Shown here in pieces: positions 9,018-17,584 of a DNA stretch of 36,640 bases. The position numbers and the translations under genes were made by a program. Under the pieces are notes generated by a model. It saw nothing but the letters and a program-made list of their open reading frames with translations, did no database searches and was not told the origin of the DNA. This DNA is from Paracoccaceae bacterium (GTDB taxonomy: Bacteria; Pseudomonadota; Alphaproteobacteria; Rhodobacterales; Rhodobacteraceae), in NCBI GenBank assembly GCA_020425125.1, contig JAGQRV010000012.1, forward strand, positions 1 through 36,640. The letters run 5' to 3'. Every line of letters starts with the position of its first letter. Within the stretch, counting starts at the first letter, position 1.

Positions 9018-9667
9018 GCGCCCGCGACCGCATCCTCGCCGCCGTGCGCGCAGGTCTCGGCAGCCGTCCGCAGGCACCTTCGGACATCGAGGCCGAAGCA
9101 GCGTCGCTGCTTGCCGAGCCGGACGAGATCCGACCGCGCCCTGTCGACACCACGCTGGTCGAGGCGTTCTGCACCAAGGCAGGCGCTGTCGGAACCACGA
9201 TTGACCGGGTCACCGACCTCGACGCAGTGCCCGCCGCTGTCGAAAGGTATCTGGCGGCCCAGGGCCTGCCACCATCGGTCGCAGTCCAGCCTGACCCGGC
9301 GCTCACCGGACTCGGGTGGGAGGGCGTCGCCACCCATGCCGCCATCGCGCCCGACGAGGCGGCCGCTGTCGGCTTGGCCGGCTGGGGCATCGCCGAGGGC
9401 GGGTCGATCGTCATCCACTCCGCGCCGGACAGCCCTATCCTCCTGGCCTTCCTGCCGGTCCATCACATCGTGGTGCTGCACACGGACCGCATCCTTCCAC
9501 ATCTGGAAGACTATGCCGCCACCCTATCCGAAGGCGGCGCCGTACCCCGGAATGCCGTGCTGATCACCGGGCCAAGCGGCACCACCGACATCGAGGGCAG
9601 CTACGTCCGAGGCGCGCACGGCCCGGGCTTTGTGCACGTGATCCTCGTTGCGGGGGAGGTCCGTTGA
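9014..9667 (+). CDS. lldG: L-lactate oxidation subunit LldG/LutC (LUD domain)
   Basis: This 217-aa LUD-domain protein carries the family blocks GWGIAEGGSIVIHS, FLPVHHIVVL and ITGPSGTTDIEGSYVRGAHGP close to the C-terminus. LutC is required with LutA and LutB for L-lactate use. It overlaps lldF by ATGA and is the last gene of the operon. Its stop codon touches the sequence ATTTCGAACCGGT, which recurs 64 bp downstream next to an IS6 relic. I see no rho-independent terminator, so the native downstream region may have been lost in a rearrangement. Confidence 0.95.
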   Translation: MSARDRILAAVRAGLGSRPQAPSDIEAEAASLLAEPDEIRPRPVDTTLVEAFCTKAGAVGTTIDRVTDLDAVPAAVERYLAAQGLPPSVAVQPDPALTGLGWEGVATHAAIAPDEAAAVGLAGWGIAEGGSIVIHSAPDSPILLAFLPVHHIVVLHTDRILPHLEDYAATLSEGGAVPRNAVLITGPSGTTDIEGSYVRGAHGPGFVHVILVAGEVR

Positions 9668-9743
9668 TTTCGAACCGGTCGCTGCCAATCTGGTCGCGTC
9701 GGTGAGGGCCGTAGGCGGAGATCCAAGACAATTTCGAACCGGT
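9667..9743. repeat. 13-bp direct repeat ATTTCGAACCGGT flanking 51 bp
   Basis: ATTTCGAACCGGT occurs at 9667-9679 and again at 9731-9743. The second copy is part of the perfect palindrome CGAACCGGTTCG (9735-9746). A one-mismatch version, ATTTCGAAACGGT, is at 24979-24991 at the end of IS6 relic copy 4. Recurrence beside two IS6 relics suggests the motif belongs to the end region of that element, but no clean terminal inverted repeats can be defined. Confidence 0.55.
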
Positions 9744-9935
9744 TCGGTTCGCTGGCTTCAACCTCCCCCTAGGCCGCCAGAAGAGCGCGCCATTCGGCGA
9801 GAGAGACGACGCGGTTCTGCTTGAGTTCGGCTCAGAAGGAGAAGCTGCGTTTCGAATTGAGATGGGTACAGACCGAAGCGTGGACGGCGGCAGATTTCTG
9901 CAATCTTCGAATGCGCCGGAACCGCCCATCGCCCC
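9731..9935 (-). pseudogene. IS6-family transposase relic (copy 2), C-terminal end only
   Basis: Read on the minus strand from about 9925, the translation gives RRIRRLQKSAAVHASVCTHLN. This corresponds to the RMRSLQKFAAVHAS...NHFNLERSLSSR C-terminus of IS6 transposases and matches copies 3 and 4 also at the DNA level (for example GACCGAAGCGTGGACGGCGG against GTCCGAGGCGTGGACGGCGG). The frame then breaks. Only about the last 60 codons survive. It breaks off at about 9935, directly against a serine-recombinase fragment. Confidence 0.7.
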
Positions 9936-9938
9936 TTC

Positions 9939-10440
9939 CGCTGCGCGTCCTATACCCGCAAGTCCTCGGGGGAGGAGTTCGAGCAGGACGTCAACTCCCT
10001 CGATGCCCAGTTCGAAGCCTGAGCCGCCGATGTCGCGAGCCGGCACCCATCCGGCGATCGTCGAGGCCGAACTCTGGGACCGGGTCCAGGCCCGGCTGCG
10101 GGCGGCCAGCGCCCGGCGCCGCCGCGGCCACAGGCTGCGCTATACGTCTCCCGCCGGCTGCTCGCCGGCGGCCCCGACCCGACCAGCTGGCGCCTGCCCG
10201 CGCTGGCCGAAGCCGGCACCCTGCCAGCCGACTGTCTCGCTGCGGCGATTCTCGATGTCGAGGCGCCCTTCGCCTGCCGCTGCCGCGGCGACGAGATGCG
10301 CACCGTCGCGGACCGGCCCGCGCGCCGCCACGACACGGCTTTGCTGCGCGCACTCCGCCGCGCATCACTGGACCGAGGCGCTCAAATCCGGCACCGCGCT
10401 GCGCCGCCTCGCCCGCGACACGCAGGTTTCCGAGCGGTGC
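9939..10440 (+). pseudogene. Large serine recombinase relic with internal deletion and frameshifts
   Basis: Three collinear pieces of one recombinase family are visible in different frames. First, at 9939-10022, comes the catalytic N-terminus (RCASYTRKSSGEEFEQDVNSLDAQ..., with the YTRKS nucleophile motif), ended by TGA. Second, at about 10030-10140, comes the Recombinase-domain end (HPAIVEAELWDRVQARLRAAS). Third, at about 10320-10440, comes the C-terminal helix-rich segment (DTALLRALRRA, HHWTEALKSG, LARDTQVSERC). Most of the catalytic domain is missing. The relic ends exactly where integrase homology begins, so a deletion or recombination has joined two recombinases. Confidence 0.7.
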
Positions 10441-10444
10441 GCGA

Positions 10445-11578
10445 TCCTGGCTGCTGCGCTGCAAGGTCGGCGAGAAGCGCCGGGAGATCAAACTGGGCGG
10501 CTATCCGGATGTGAGCCTCGCGGCCGAACGGGAGCGGGCGCGGGAGGCACGGGAGATGATCCGTCAGGGTATCGACCCGGTCGAACGCCGAAGGGAGATC
10601 AGCGCCGCCCTCGCCGGCAAGCTCGCCGAATTCCACAACGAGAAGCACCGCAAGCAGTGGCGCGCGACCCTCGACAGGTACGCCGTGCCGGAAGTGGGTG
10701 ACCTTCCGGTGGCCGAAATTGGCATTGCCGACGTGCTGCGCATTCTGGAGCCGATCTGGTCGAGCAAGGTCGAGACCGCGTCGCGGCTGCGCGGGCGCAT
10801 CGAGGCGGTGCTCGCCTGGGCGACGGTTGCGGGCCACCGCGCGGGCGACAATCCGGCCCGCTGGAAAGGCAATCTCGATGCGGTCCTGCCGAAGCCGGGG
10901 CGGCTGGCGCGGGTGCAGCACTTTCCGGCGCTCGCGCTCGACGAGGCGCCCGACTGGTTCGCCGACGTGCGGGCGCGCAGCGGCTTCGCCACGCGGGCGC
11001 TGGAATTCATGGCCCTGACCGCGGCGCGGTCCGGGGAGGTCCGCGGGGCGCAATGGGCGGAACTCGATCTCGAGGCCCGCCTCTGGACGATCCCGGCCGA
11101 CCGGATGAAGGCGCGGAAGGAGCACCGCATTCCGCTCGCGCAGGACGCCATGACCCTGCTGCAGAACCTCGACCCTATCGCGGACAGCCCGTTCGTGTTT
11201 CCGGCCCTGCGCGGCGGGATGCTGTCGGACGCCGCGCTCTCGGCCTGCATGAAGCGGGTGCACGAGGCGAGAGAAGACGGCGCCTATCTCGATCGCCGAA
11301 CGCGCCGGCCGGCAGTGCCGCACGGGCTCCGCTCGACCTTCCGCGACTGGGCCGCCGAGCGCACCGAGTACCCGCGCGACATGGCCGAGACCGCGCTCGC
11401 CCACATTGTGGGCACCGAGGTGGAGCGCGCCTATCGCCGCAGCGACATGCTCGAAAAGCGGCGGCAGATGATGGCGGCTTGGGGGCAGTACCTCGCGGGC
11501 GACAGCGCGCCGGACGTGGTCAGACTGCATGGGTCAACGCGGACCCAAGCAGACCCAGGCAATCGGAACGCCGGCTGA
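10445..11578 (+). pseudogene. P4-type tyrosine integrase, N-terminus missing
   Basis: About 377 codons align with P4-like integrases: the end of the DUF4102 arm-binding domain (SWLLRCKVGEKRREIKLGGYPDVSL), the SAM-like core-binding region, and the catalytic domain. The catalytic domain has Arg in LTAARSGEVRGAQW, the H-x-x-R box (HGLRSTFRDW), a further His (LAHIVG) and the Tyr nucleophile in ERAYRRSD. The frame stays open upstream to 9821, but that part is antisense or other-frame sequence of the recombinase relic, not integrase. About 30-40 N-terminal residues and the native start are missing, so it is probably inactive although the catalytic residues are intact. No tRNA or att site was found beside it. 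Confidence 0.8.
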
Positions 11579-11582
11579 ATGG

Positions 11583-12337
11583 CTCAATCCGCTATGCCAG
11601 CACCTTGCGGGTGAACCAGTCCATGATGGCCACGAGATCGAGAAAGCCGCGTCGCATCGGCAGGTAGGTGATGTCAGCGCACCAGACCCGGACGGGGCGA
11701 ACCACACGCAACTCGCACAGCTGATAGCCGTAAGTCTTGTGCCCTTTTCGTGGCTTGCTGATGTTGGGCTTCTGGTAGATCGGCATCAACCTCATGAGCC
11801 GCATCAGCCGCCGGAGAAGCTGGCGGTTCACGGCATGACCCTCGTTCTGCAGGTGCAAGGTCATCTGCCGGACACCGTAGAATGGTGTGTCCAGGAACTG
11901 TCGGATATTGAGCCGCATAGGGTCGAGGTTTAGCTCGGTCTTGCCCGCAGGCCCGTGGTAGAACGACGACCGCGAGATCGGCAGCAGGCGGCACTGAATG
12001 CCGACCGACAGCGCCGGATGGTCCCGCTCGATCATTCGGCGCCTGGCTCGCCGGTCCACGGCTTGAGCTTTCGCGAAAAACTCGTGGGCGACAGCCAGCT
12101 CTCCGATCTTGGCATGAAGCGACCGGAGCGCCTCATCGTCAACTTGCGCCGCCGGCTTCTTGCCGCCGCGCTCGAAGACGTCCGCCGCTCCATCGAACGG
12201 GGCTTTCTTCCATTGGTGGATCATCGTCGGATGCAAGACGTATTCGGCCGCCAGTCCGACACCGTGCGCCCGCCATTCACAGCATCCAACGCCACGCGCG
12301 CCTTGAAGTCCGCGTCGTGGTTCCTGCGCTTCCGCAT
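11583..12337 (-). pseudogene. IS3-family element relic (orfA and orfB fragments)
   Basis: orfA starts at ATG 12337 (MRKRRNHDADFKARVALDAV) behind a GAGGAGAT Shine-Dalgarno and frameshifts near 12262. It continues in the next frame as EYVLHPTMIHQW and ERGGKK...LHAKIGELAVAHEF. orfB follows with IERDHPALSVGIQCRLLPISRSSFYHG, TPFYGVRQMT, RLMRLMPIYQKPN and the rve start VWCADITYLPMRRGFLDLVAIMDWFTRKVLA. There the Trp expected next is a TAG stop, and homology ends within three codons. The second Asp and the catalytic Glu are therefore missing. The break abuts the integrase stop at 11578. Confidence 0.85.
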
Positions 12338-12597
12338 TCCTGATCTCCTCCCCTGGGACACCGGCAAACGTCAGATCGCAGCTTCCGTCACCGTCCGATT
12401 TCCGGGGGGAGCGCACAGACCCTCCCGAAACTCGCACTTGGAAACCCTTTGGTCCTTTGGCCTGTCTTGGTGTTCCACGCTGAAGTCACGCCGACTGCCG
12501 GAGCAAGCCGTGGCTCTTTCTGCGGCGGGAAATGAATGCCGGATCATGCGGTTCGCCCCGCCAGGAAGCGGAGCGAACTGTCGTTGTTGTGAAAGCT
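12338..12597. other. Non-coding stretch between IS3 relic and sulfatase
   Basis: No coding pattern or clear hairpin terminator is seen in these 260 bases. The first part probably includes the left end of the IS3 element, but no terminal repeat is evident. Confidence 0.35.
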
Positions 12598-14295
12598 TCA
12601 GTACCCGGACGGAATCGAGATGTTGACGCCGTCCTTCTTGAGCTGGTCGCGCAGCCAGCCGAACCGCTGAAACTCCGAAATGCTGATCGGACCAGTATAG
12701 CCATAGGATTGCAGCTTGCGCGGCGGGTACTCGATGAAGGTCTTCATCACCTTGTTGAGCTGCTCGGACATGATCGGGCCCATCCAGGTGTGCTCGGTGT
12801 AGTTGTTCATGAAGATGTCGTAGCGCTCCTGCGGATCCTGCCAGAGGTCGTAGGTCTGCGGAACGGTGGCGACGTATTTGGACTGGCCCTTCCAGCCGTA
12901 GTTGCTGTCCACCGACCCGGCTCCGGTGGCCGCACCGTTGTCGCCGCGCATGTTGAACACGAACTTGTACTGGTGGTAGCGGATGGCGCCGGGCAGGAGC
13001 TCGTCCTCGGTCATGTAGTACCAGGTATCGCGCGGATCCGGCCCGGTGCCGAATAGAACCGGCGAGATGTCGTAGCTGTCGAAGATCATCGGCTGATCCT
13101 CGCGGTCCTTCGTCGGCAGGTCTACGCCCGCCAGGGCGGCGAATGTCGCCATGAAATCAAGACCGCCGACGATGTCGGAATTCCTCGAGCCGGCTTCGAT
13201 CTTGCCCGGCATCCAGGCGACGGCCGGAACCCGGTTGCCACCTTCACGGTCGGTGCCCTTTGTGCCGCGGAACGGGGTGTAGCCGGCATCGGGATAGACA
13301 TCCTGCCACGCGCCGTTGTCGGTGGTGAAGAAGACCAGCGTGTTGCCGTCATCCAGGCCAAGCTCGCGGATCTTGTCCATGACGTTACCGATGCGGGTAT
13401 CAAGCTCGACCAGAGAGTCGGCATATTTGCTCTTCGCCATCGACTTGCCGATGAAGTCCGGGTGCGGAAGGTTCGGCTGGTGAACCTTCATGAAGTTGAT
13501 ATTGATGAAGAATGGCGTGCCCTTGTCCTTGGCGCCATCTTCCAGGAACTCCAGGGCGTCCTTCTCGACATAGGCGTCAAGGAACGGAATGCCCACGATG
13601 CCCTTCTCCGGCGTGTCGACATATTCGCCGTTGACCTTCCAGTCCTCCTTGGCCTTCTCGCCGGCGTTCCCGCTCAGCGAGCCTGTGGTCGCCTTGGCGA
13701 ACTCGTCGCGCAGTTCCTGCGGCATCTCGGGGAACCACTTGGGATCGGCATAGGTATAGGCGTTCAGATGATAGAGAAAGGCGTGTTTCATCACGTCATA
13801 GCCCTGGGCGTTCGGCAGCGCATAGTCGCTTTCGCCCAGGTGCCACTTGCCAGTGAAATAGGTCTTGTAGCCTGCCTGCTTCAGCACGGAGGCCAGGGTC
13901 CATTCCGCCTTCGGCAACCCGCCGCCCTGACCCTGGAAGGCCACCGTGGTCATGCCGCTGCGTAACGGCATCCGGCCCGTCTGCATGGCGGCCCGACCGG
14001 GGGTGCAACTCGGCTGGGCATAGAACGACAGCATCTGCATGCCTTCGGCGGCCATCTTGTCGAGGCCGGGCGTCGGCATGCCGCGGTTTTCACCGCCGCC
14101 ATAGACGCCGGCATCCCCGTAACCGTAGTCGTCGGTCACGATCAGGACGATGTTAGGCTTGCTACCTGCAGTGGACTGGTCCTGGGCGAGCGAGGCTGTC
14201 GCGACCCAGTTTGCAGCGAGCACCGAGATCCCGAGCCCGAGCAGGCGCATGCCGCTCGCCTGGGTTCGGGGTTGAGAAAACCTGGTTGGTCTCAT
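12598..14295 (-). CDS. Exported sulfatase (formylglycine-dependent, arylsulfatase-like)
   Basis: This 565-aa alkaline-phosphatase-superfamily hydrolase cleaves sulfate esters. An N-terminal signal segment (hydrophobic from about residue 17, Ala-Gln at 38-39) predicts export to the periplasm. The catalytic motif C97-T-P-G-R101, followed by AAMQTGR, is the site of Cys-to-formylglycine conversion. Metal and substrate ligands are visible: D55-D56 (IVTDDYGYGD), K150 and H152 (TGKWHLGE), H272, and D326-N327 (TTDNGAW). ATG 14295 follows AAGGAG. The start overlaps the stop of the upstream 109-aa gene (ATGA). The substrate is not evident. No formylglycine-generating enzyme is in the window, so maturation would depend on a gene elsewhere. 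Confidence 0.93.
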   Translation of the reverse strand: MRPTRFSQPRTQASGMRLLGLGISVLAANWVATASLAQDQSTAGSKPNIVLIVTDDYGYGDAGVYGGGENRGMPTPGLDKMAAEGMQMLSFYAQPSCTPGRAAMQTGRMPLRSGMTTVAFQGQGGGLPKAEWTLASVLKQAGYKTYFTGKWHLGESDYALPNAQGYDVMKHAFLYHLNAYTYADPKWFPEMPQELRDEFAKATTGSLSGNAGEKAKEDWKVNGEYVDTPEKGIVGIPFLDAYVEKDALEFLEDGAKDKGTPFFININFMKVHQPNLPHPDFIGKSMAKSKYADSLVELDTRIGNVMDKIRELGLDDGNTLVFFTTDNGAWQDVYPDAGYTPFRGTKGTDREGGNRVPAVAWMPGKIEAGSRNSDIVGGLDFMATFAALAGVDLPTKDREDQPMIFDSYDISPVLFGTGPDPRDTWYYMTEDELLPGAIRYHQYKFVFNMRGDNGAATGAGSVDSNYGWKGQSKYVATVPQTYDLWQDPQERYDIFMNNYTEHTWMGPIMSEQLNKVMKTFIEYPPRKLQSYGYTGPISISEFQRFGWLRDQLKKDGVNISIPSGY

Positions 14296-14621
14296 GGAAA
14301 TTGCTCCTTGGTTTCCAGAGGGGTGAATTGAGGGCCGCGCGCAATCGTGGAGAGGGGTCGGGACGGACTACTGCGGGAAACGTCGGGCATCGATGGTTCA
14401 AGGTTCGCTTCGATCTCGTTCTCGAGGTCCTGAACGATCGACTCATAGTCGCCGAGCCGCCGCGTTCCGGGCGCATCCACTGTGCGCCAGTATGCCAGTG
14501 CGGATCGGGCGACTTCGTATTCGCCGATGATTTCGCGAAGTCGCGCATCGTCCTGCATGCGTCGACGGATCGAGAAAGCACGTTCGGGCCAACGTTCCAT
14601 TGTGAAATGCAACGCAGTCAT
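14292..14621 (-). CDS. Small hypothetical protein coupled to the sulfatase
   Basis: This 109-aa soluble protein is rich in charged residues in its first 80 positions (RMQDDARLREIIGEYEVARSALAYW; DYESIVQDLENEIEANL), consistent with two or three amphipathic helices. A Ser/Pro-rich tail follows. I do not recognise the family. The ATG at 14621 follows AGAGGA, and the stop overlaps the sulfatase start by 4 nt, so both are probably translated from one mRNA. A role linked to the sulfatase or to the divergent regulator is inference from position only. Confidence 0.65.
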   Translation of the reverse strand: MTALHFTMERWPERAFSIRRRMQDDARLREIIGEYEVARSALAYWRTVDAPGTRRLGDYESIVQDLENEIEANLEPSMPDVSRSSPSRPLSTIARGPQFTPLETKEQFP

Positions 14622-14698
14622 GGCGGTCCTCTGGCTAGGGGCGCAGCGGGCGGTTGTCCTCCCCTACCGAATTCCGCCGGCCTAAGGGAGTTGCCTAC

Positions 14699-14710
14699 GG
14701 GTACGTACCC
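14699..14710. promoter_or_regulatory. Perfect 12-bp palindrome between divergent sulfatase and regulator genes
   Basis: GGGTACGTACCC is a perfect dyad in the 235-bp divergent intergenic region, 78 bp upstream of the 109-aa gene start and 147 bp upstream of the putative regulator start. It is a candidate binding site for the protein encoded at 14857-16656. No clear -35/-10 pair was found to fix the promoter positions. Confidence 0.4.
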
Positions 14711-14856
14711 CCCCGGTTCCGCGGTTGCGGCGCCCAACGGAACGACAGCCGTCGCGGCAATCCGGCGCGTCGGGGCGGAAACTGTCGCTCCGAGCAGAAG
14801 TGATGGGACATCGGGTGCAGTTCGAAATAGTGTCTCGATGCGTTTGTGGAGATCCC

Positions 14857-16656
14857 ATGCCTGGTACGGTTCGATACGACACCGCCTGCACGGAGATCAT
14901 CCCGTCCGACGACGCGATTCGGGAGGCTCTCGAACGCATTTTGGCGAGCCCGGAATTCACCGCAAGCACCCGTCGTCGGGATTTTCTCCGCTTCATCGTC
15001 GAGGAAGCGCTTGCCGGAAGGGCGCACGGGCTGAAGGGCAGCGTCATCGCCCGGGAAGTCTACGAGCGCGATTCCGAGTTCAGCGGCAAGTCCGACCCGG
15101 TGGTACGGCTGGATGCGGGGCGTCTGCGGCGGGACCTCGACAGCTATTATGTCGGCCCCGGCGCCGGCGACCCAATTCGGATCTCGATCCCTAAGGGCGG
15201 GTACGTCCCCGTATTCGATGTCCGCGACGAGGAGCCGATTTCCCCGGCGCAAGATGAGCTGTCGGTGTCCTCCACGCCGGAGATGCCCCCCCGATCCGCC
15301 GGGCCCGCGCCCGCCACTCCCGAACCGCGGGTGCGCAGCCGGGGACGGCGATGGCGCATCGTCGCTGCAGTGGGCGCAGCCGTGGCGCTGGCAGTCATGC
15401 TGGCACTGCTCTGGCTGCCGCGCGGTGGCACACCGCCGGCGACGCCGTCGGCCATCCGCGGCTATCCGCGCGTCGTGATCATGCCCTTCACCGCGATTAC
15501 CCCCTCCTCGGAGGCCCGCGTGCTCGCCGCCGGTCTCGGGATCGCGCTGGTCGATGACCTGCAGCGGTTCAACGGGCTGCGCATCTATACACCGCCTGAA
15601 GGGTCCGATCCGGGCCGGATCGCGGACAGATTGCGTGACGAACCGGGGGCGCTCTATGTCGTTCAAGGAAAGATAAGTGCCGGGGACACGCGGGTGCAGA
15701 TCGACACGAACTTGCGGAACCTTCGGACCGACGAGGTGATCTGGAGCGACGCCCACGATATCGCACTGGAACCCGCCCGGCTCACCGAGTTGCGCGGAAC
15801 CGTCGCGGGCCGCATTGCGACGGCCCTCGGGCAGCCCTACGGGCCGATTGGCGCGGATCTGGTGCGCACAATTCCAGACACCGAGCCCACGAGTGTCGAC
15901 AGCTACCTGTGTGTCCTGCGGGCCTACGAGCACCGGCGAAATTTCGCCGCAGCAACCTATGCGCCGACGCTGGCCTGTCTCGAAGCAGCCGTGGCGCGCG
16001 ACCCGAAATACAGCGATGCCTGGGCCATGCTCGGCTGGCTTCATCTCGATGCGGGCCGCTTCGAATACCCCGGCGCGGCGCCGATCGAGGAGGAATACGC
16101 CCAGGCCCTGGAGGCCGCGCGGCACGCGCAGTCGCTGGCCCCCGACAGCGTGCTGGCGCTCAAGGCGCTGTCATCGATCCAGCACTACCGCGGCCGCTAC
16201 GAGGAAAGCGAACGGCTTGCCCGGCGCGCTGTGGCGTTGAACCCCTACGACCCCGACACGTTGGCGCAGCTCGGCTGGCGTCTCGCGATGCGGGGGAACT
16301 TCGACGAAGGGGTTCCGTTCCTGCAGGAGGCGATCGACCGGTCGGTGAACCCACCCGACTGGTACTACCATATGATCGCGGCGCATTACATGATGAACGA
16401 AGACTACGCGGCGATGTACCGGGAGGCTGAACGCGCGGCATTATCCGGTCGTCCGATAGCCGAGACGCTGCTCGCGATTGCCGCCGGTGCACTTGGCGAC
16501 CGCGAAGCTGCCACCGCTGCGCTTTCACGCATACCTCCCGGATGGGACGCCGAGCAGTATGTTCGCCACCACGGTGGAACCGAGGAGATCGTCGCGGCTG
16601 TTGCGAAAGGGATCGAGACCGCGCGCCGTATCGCCGATATTCCAGCGCGTCCGTGA
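14857..16656 (+). CDS. Membrane-anchored TPR protein with N-terminal winged-helix-like domain
   Basis: This 599-aa protein is often labelled adenylate cyclase-like, but no cyclase domain is present. Residues about 20-121 end in DPVVRLDAGRLRRDLDSYY and IRISIPKGGYVPVF, which resembles the recognition helix and wing of OmpR/CadC-type domains. A Pro-rich linker leads to one transmembrane helix (about 166-187). Then come a FlgO/TolB-like alpha/beta domain (about 205-330) and TPR-type repeats (about 395-555). By analogy with CadC/ToxR this could be a one-component transmembrane regulator sensing in the periplasm. ATG 14857 is chosen because of the GGAG 5 nt upstream; an in-frame ATG at 14803 is possible. 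It is divergent from the sulfatase pair. The regulatory role is inferred. Confidence 0.85.
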   Translation: MPGTVRYDTACTEIIPSDDAIREALERILASPEFTASTRRRDFLRFIVEEALAGRAHGLKGSVIAREVYERDSEFSGKSDPVVRLDAGRLRRDLDSYYVGPGAGDPIRISIPKGGYVPVFDVRDEEPISPAQDELSVSSTPEMPPRSAGPAPATPEPRVRSRGRRWRIVAAVGAAVALAVMLALLWLPRGGTPPATPSAIRGYPRVVIMPFTAITPSSEARVLAAGLGIALVDDLQRFNGLRIYTPPEGSDPGRIADRLRDEPGALYVVQGKISAGDTRVQIDTNLRNLRTDEVIWSDAHDIALEPARLTELRGTVAGRIATALGQPYGPIGADLVRTIPDTEPTSVDSYLCVLRAYEHRRNFAAATYAPTLACLEAAVARDPKYSDAWAMLGWLHLDAGRFEYPGAAPIEEEYAQALEAARHAQSLAPDSVLALKALSSIQHYRGRYEESERLARRAVALNPYDPDTLAQLGWRLAMRGNFDEGVPFLQEAIDRSVNPPDWYYHMIAAHYMMNEDYAAMYREAERAALSGRPIAETLLAIAAGALGDREAATAALSRIPPGWDAEQYVRHHGGTEEIVAAVAKGIETARRIADIPARP

Positions 16657-17061
16657 AGCCGGATGTTTGCCGGCTGCGGTCGTCGATTGGGATGGCACAG
16701 ATGGCCGTAAGGTCCACATTGCCGAACTCTGGCCTCATATATTGCTGCGCCTTGCACGAATGGCGGCGCAACGGGGCTGCGCTGCAACGAGACACACCGG
16801 TGGGAACGTCCGCTCAGGTGAAGGTTTTCCGATGCGGGCCGCGGCGTGATGGCAGGGTCTGGAAGCGACGTCGGCCCGCGTTGGCAGACTTCCCAAGCAG
16901 GAAGCCGCGGGGGCTGGGCGCGTGTATGATGAAAGAGGGATGGCGGCGGGATCTTCCATCGGTTGCCGAGCGAGCCTGGAGACCGAGCGGGGACGCATGG
17001 CGTCGGCTGGGTGCTGGCAAACTAATTCGAACCACTCTCAACTGGGACAATGATGCTGTCC
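16657..17061. other. Non-coding stretch, nothing recognised
   Basis: These 405 bases between the TPR gene and the IS6 fragment show no recognisable protein in any frame. Near 17025 the sequence AATTCGAACC resembles the ATTTCGAACC motif found at the ends of relic copies 2 and 4, so the end of IS6 copy 3 probably lies about there. Confidence 0.35.
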
Positions 17062-17584
17062 CTATGCCGATCCGAGTTCACGCCACTCGGCGAGAGCGGC
17101 GGCACGGTTGGCCTTGAAGAGCGGTCTGCTGGAGAGGTTGCGCTCGCTGTTGAAGTGGTTGGTGACGGAGGCGAACTTCTGCAGACTTCGCATCCGCCTG
17201 AAGCGGAGCATCGCCCGCTCGCGTCGTCGGAACGGGACATGCGAGTTCTCCGCCCGGTTGTTCAGCCAGCGGCCGGTTCCCTGCCGCTCAGCCGCGCCAA
17301 CCTCCCTGAGAGCGGCACCGTAGGACGGAAGCTTGTCGGTGACGAAGCGCTCGGCCCAGCCGTGCTTCTTCATTGCTTTCTTGAGGAATTTCAACGCCGC
17401 TTTCTTGTCCCGGGTCCCCGTGACGAAGCTTTCCGGGACCTCACCCTCGTGATCAACTGCGCGCCACAAATAGTGCCACTCGCCGTTGATCTTCACGAAC
17501 ATCTCGTCGAGATGCCACCGCCATTGGCCGGATTTCATGCCCCCTATGCGGCGCTTCCGGATCTCCGCGGCGAAAATCGGCCCG
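17062..17584 (-). pseudogene. IS6-family transposase, C-terminal two thirds (copy 3)
   Basis: This is the best-preserved IS6-type fragment in the window. Reading from 17584 it starts VGPIFAAEIRKRRIGGMKSGQWRWHLDEMFVKINGEWHYLW and ends NRAAALAEWRELGSA. The DDE triad is intact: Asp in WHLDEMF, Asp in FVTDKLPSYG and Glu in NRAENSH. The N-terminal helix-turn-helix that should precede FGP is missing here; a matching N-terminal piece lies 0.8 kb upstream at 18295-18597. A downstream Met at 17538 could start a shorter product, but that would lack DNA binding. Confidence 0.85.

Noticed and set aside
7287-9077. Minus-strand open frame of 596 codons across lldE, lldF and lldG
   Set aside because: It is antisense to LutABC genes with diagnostic Fe-S motifs. 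The antisense translation has low-complexity Arg/Gly/Ala composition.
9821-10444. N-terminal 208 codons of the open frame leading into the integrase
   Set aside because: They translate the IS6 and serine recombinase relics in the wrong frame; integrase similarity begins only at 10445.
14857-16656. Adenylate/guanylate cyclase annotation for the TPR protein
   Set aside because: No class III cyclase catalytic domain or its metal-binding and purine-binding motifs can be seen. Only the FlgO/TolB-like and TPR parts resemble proteins carrying that label.
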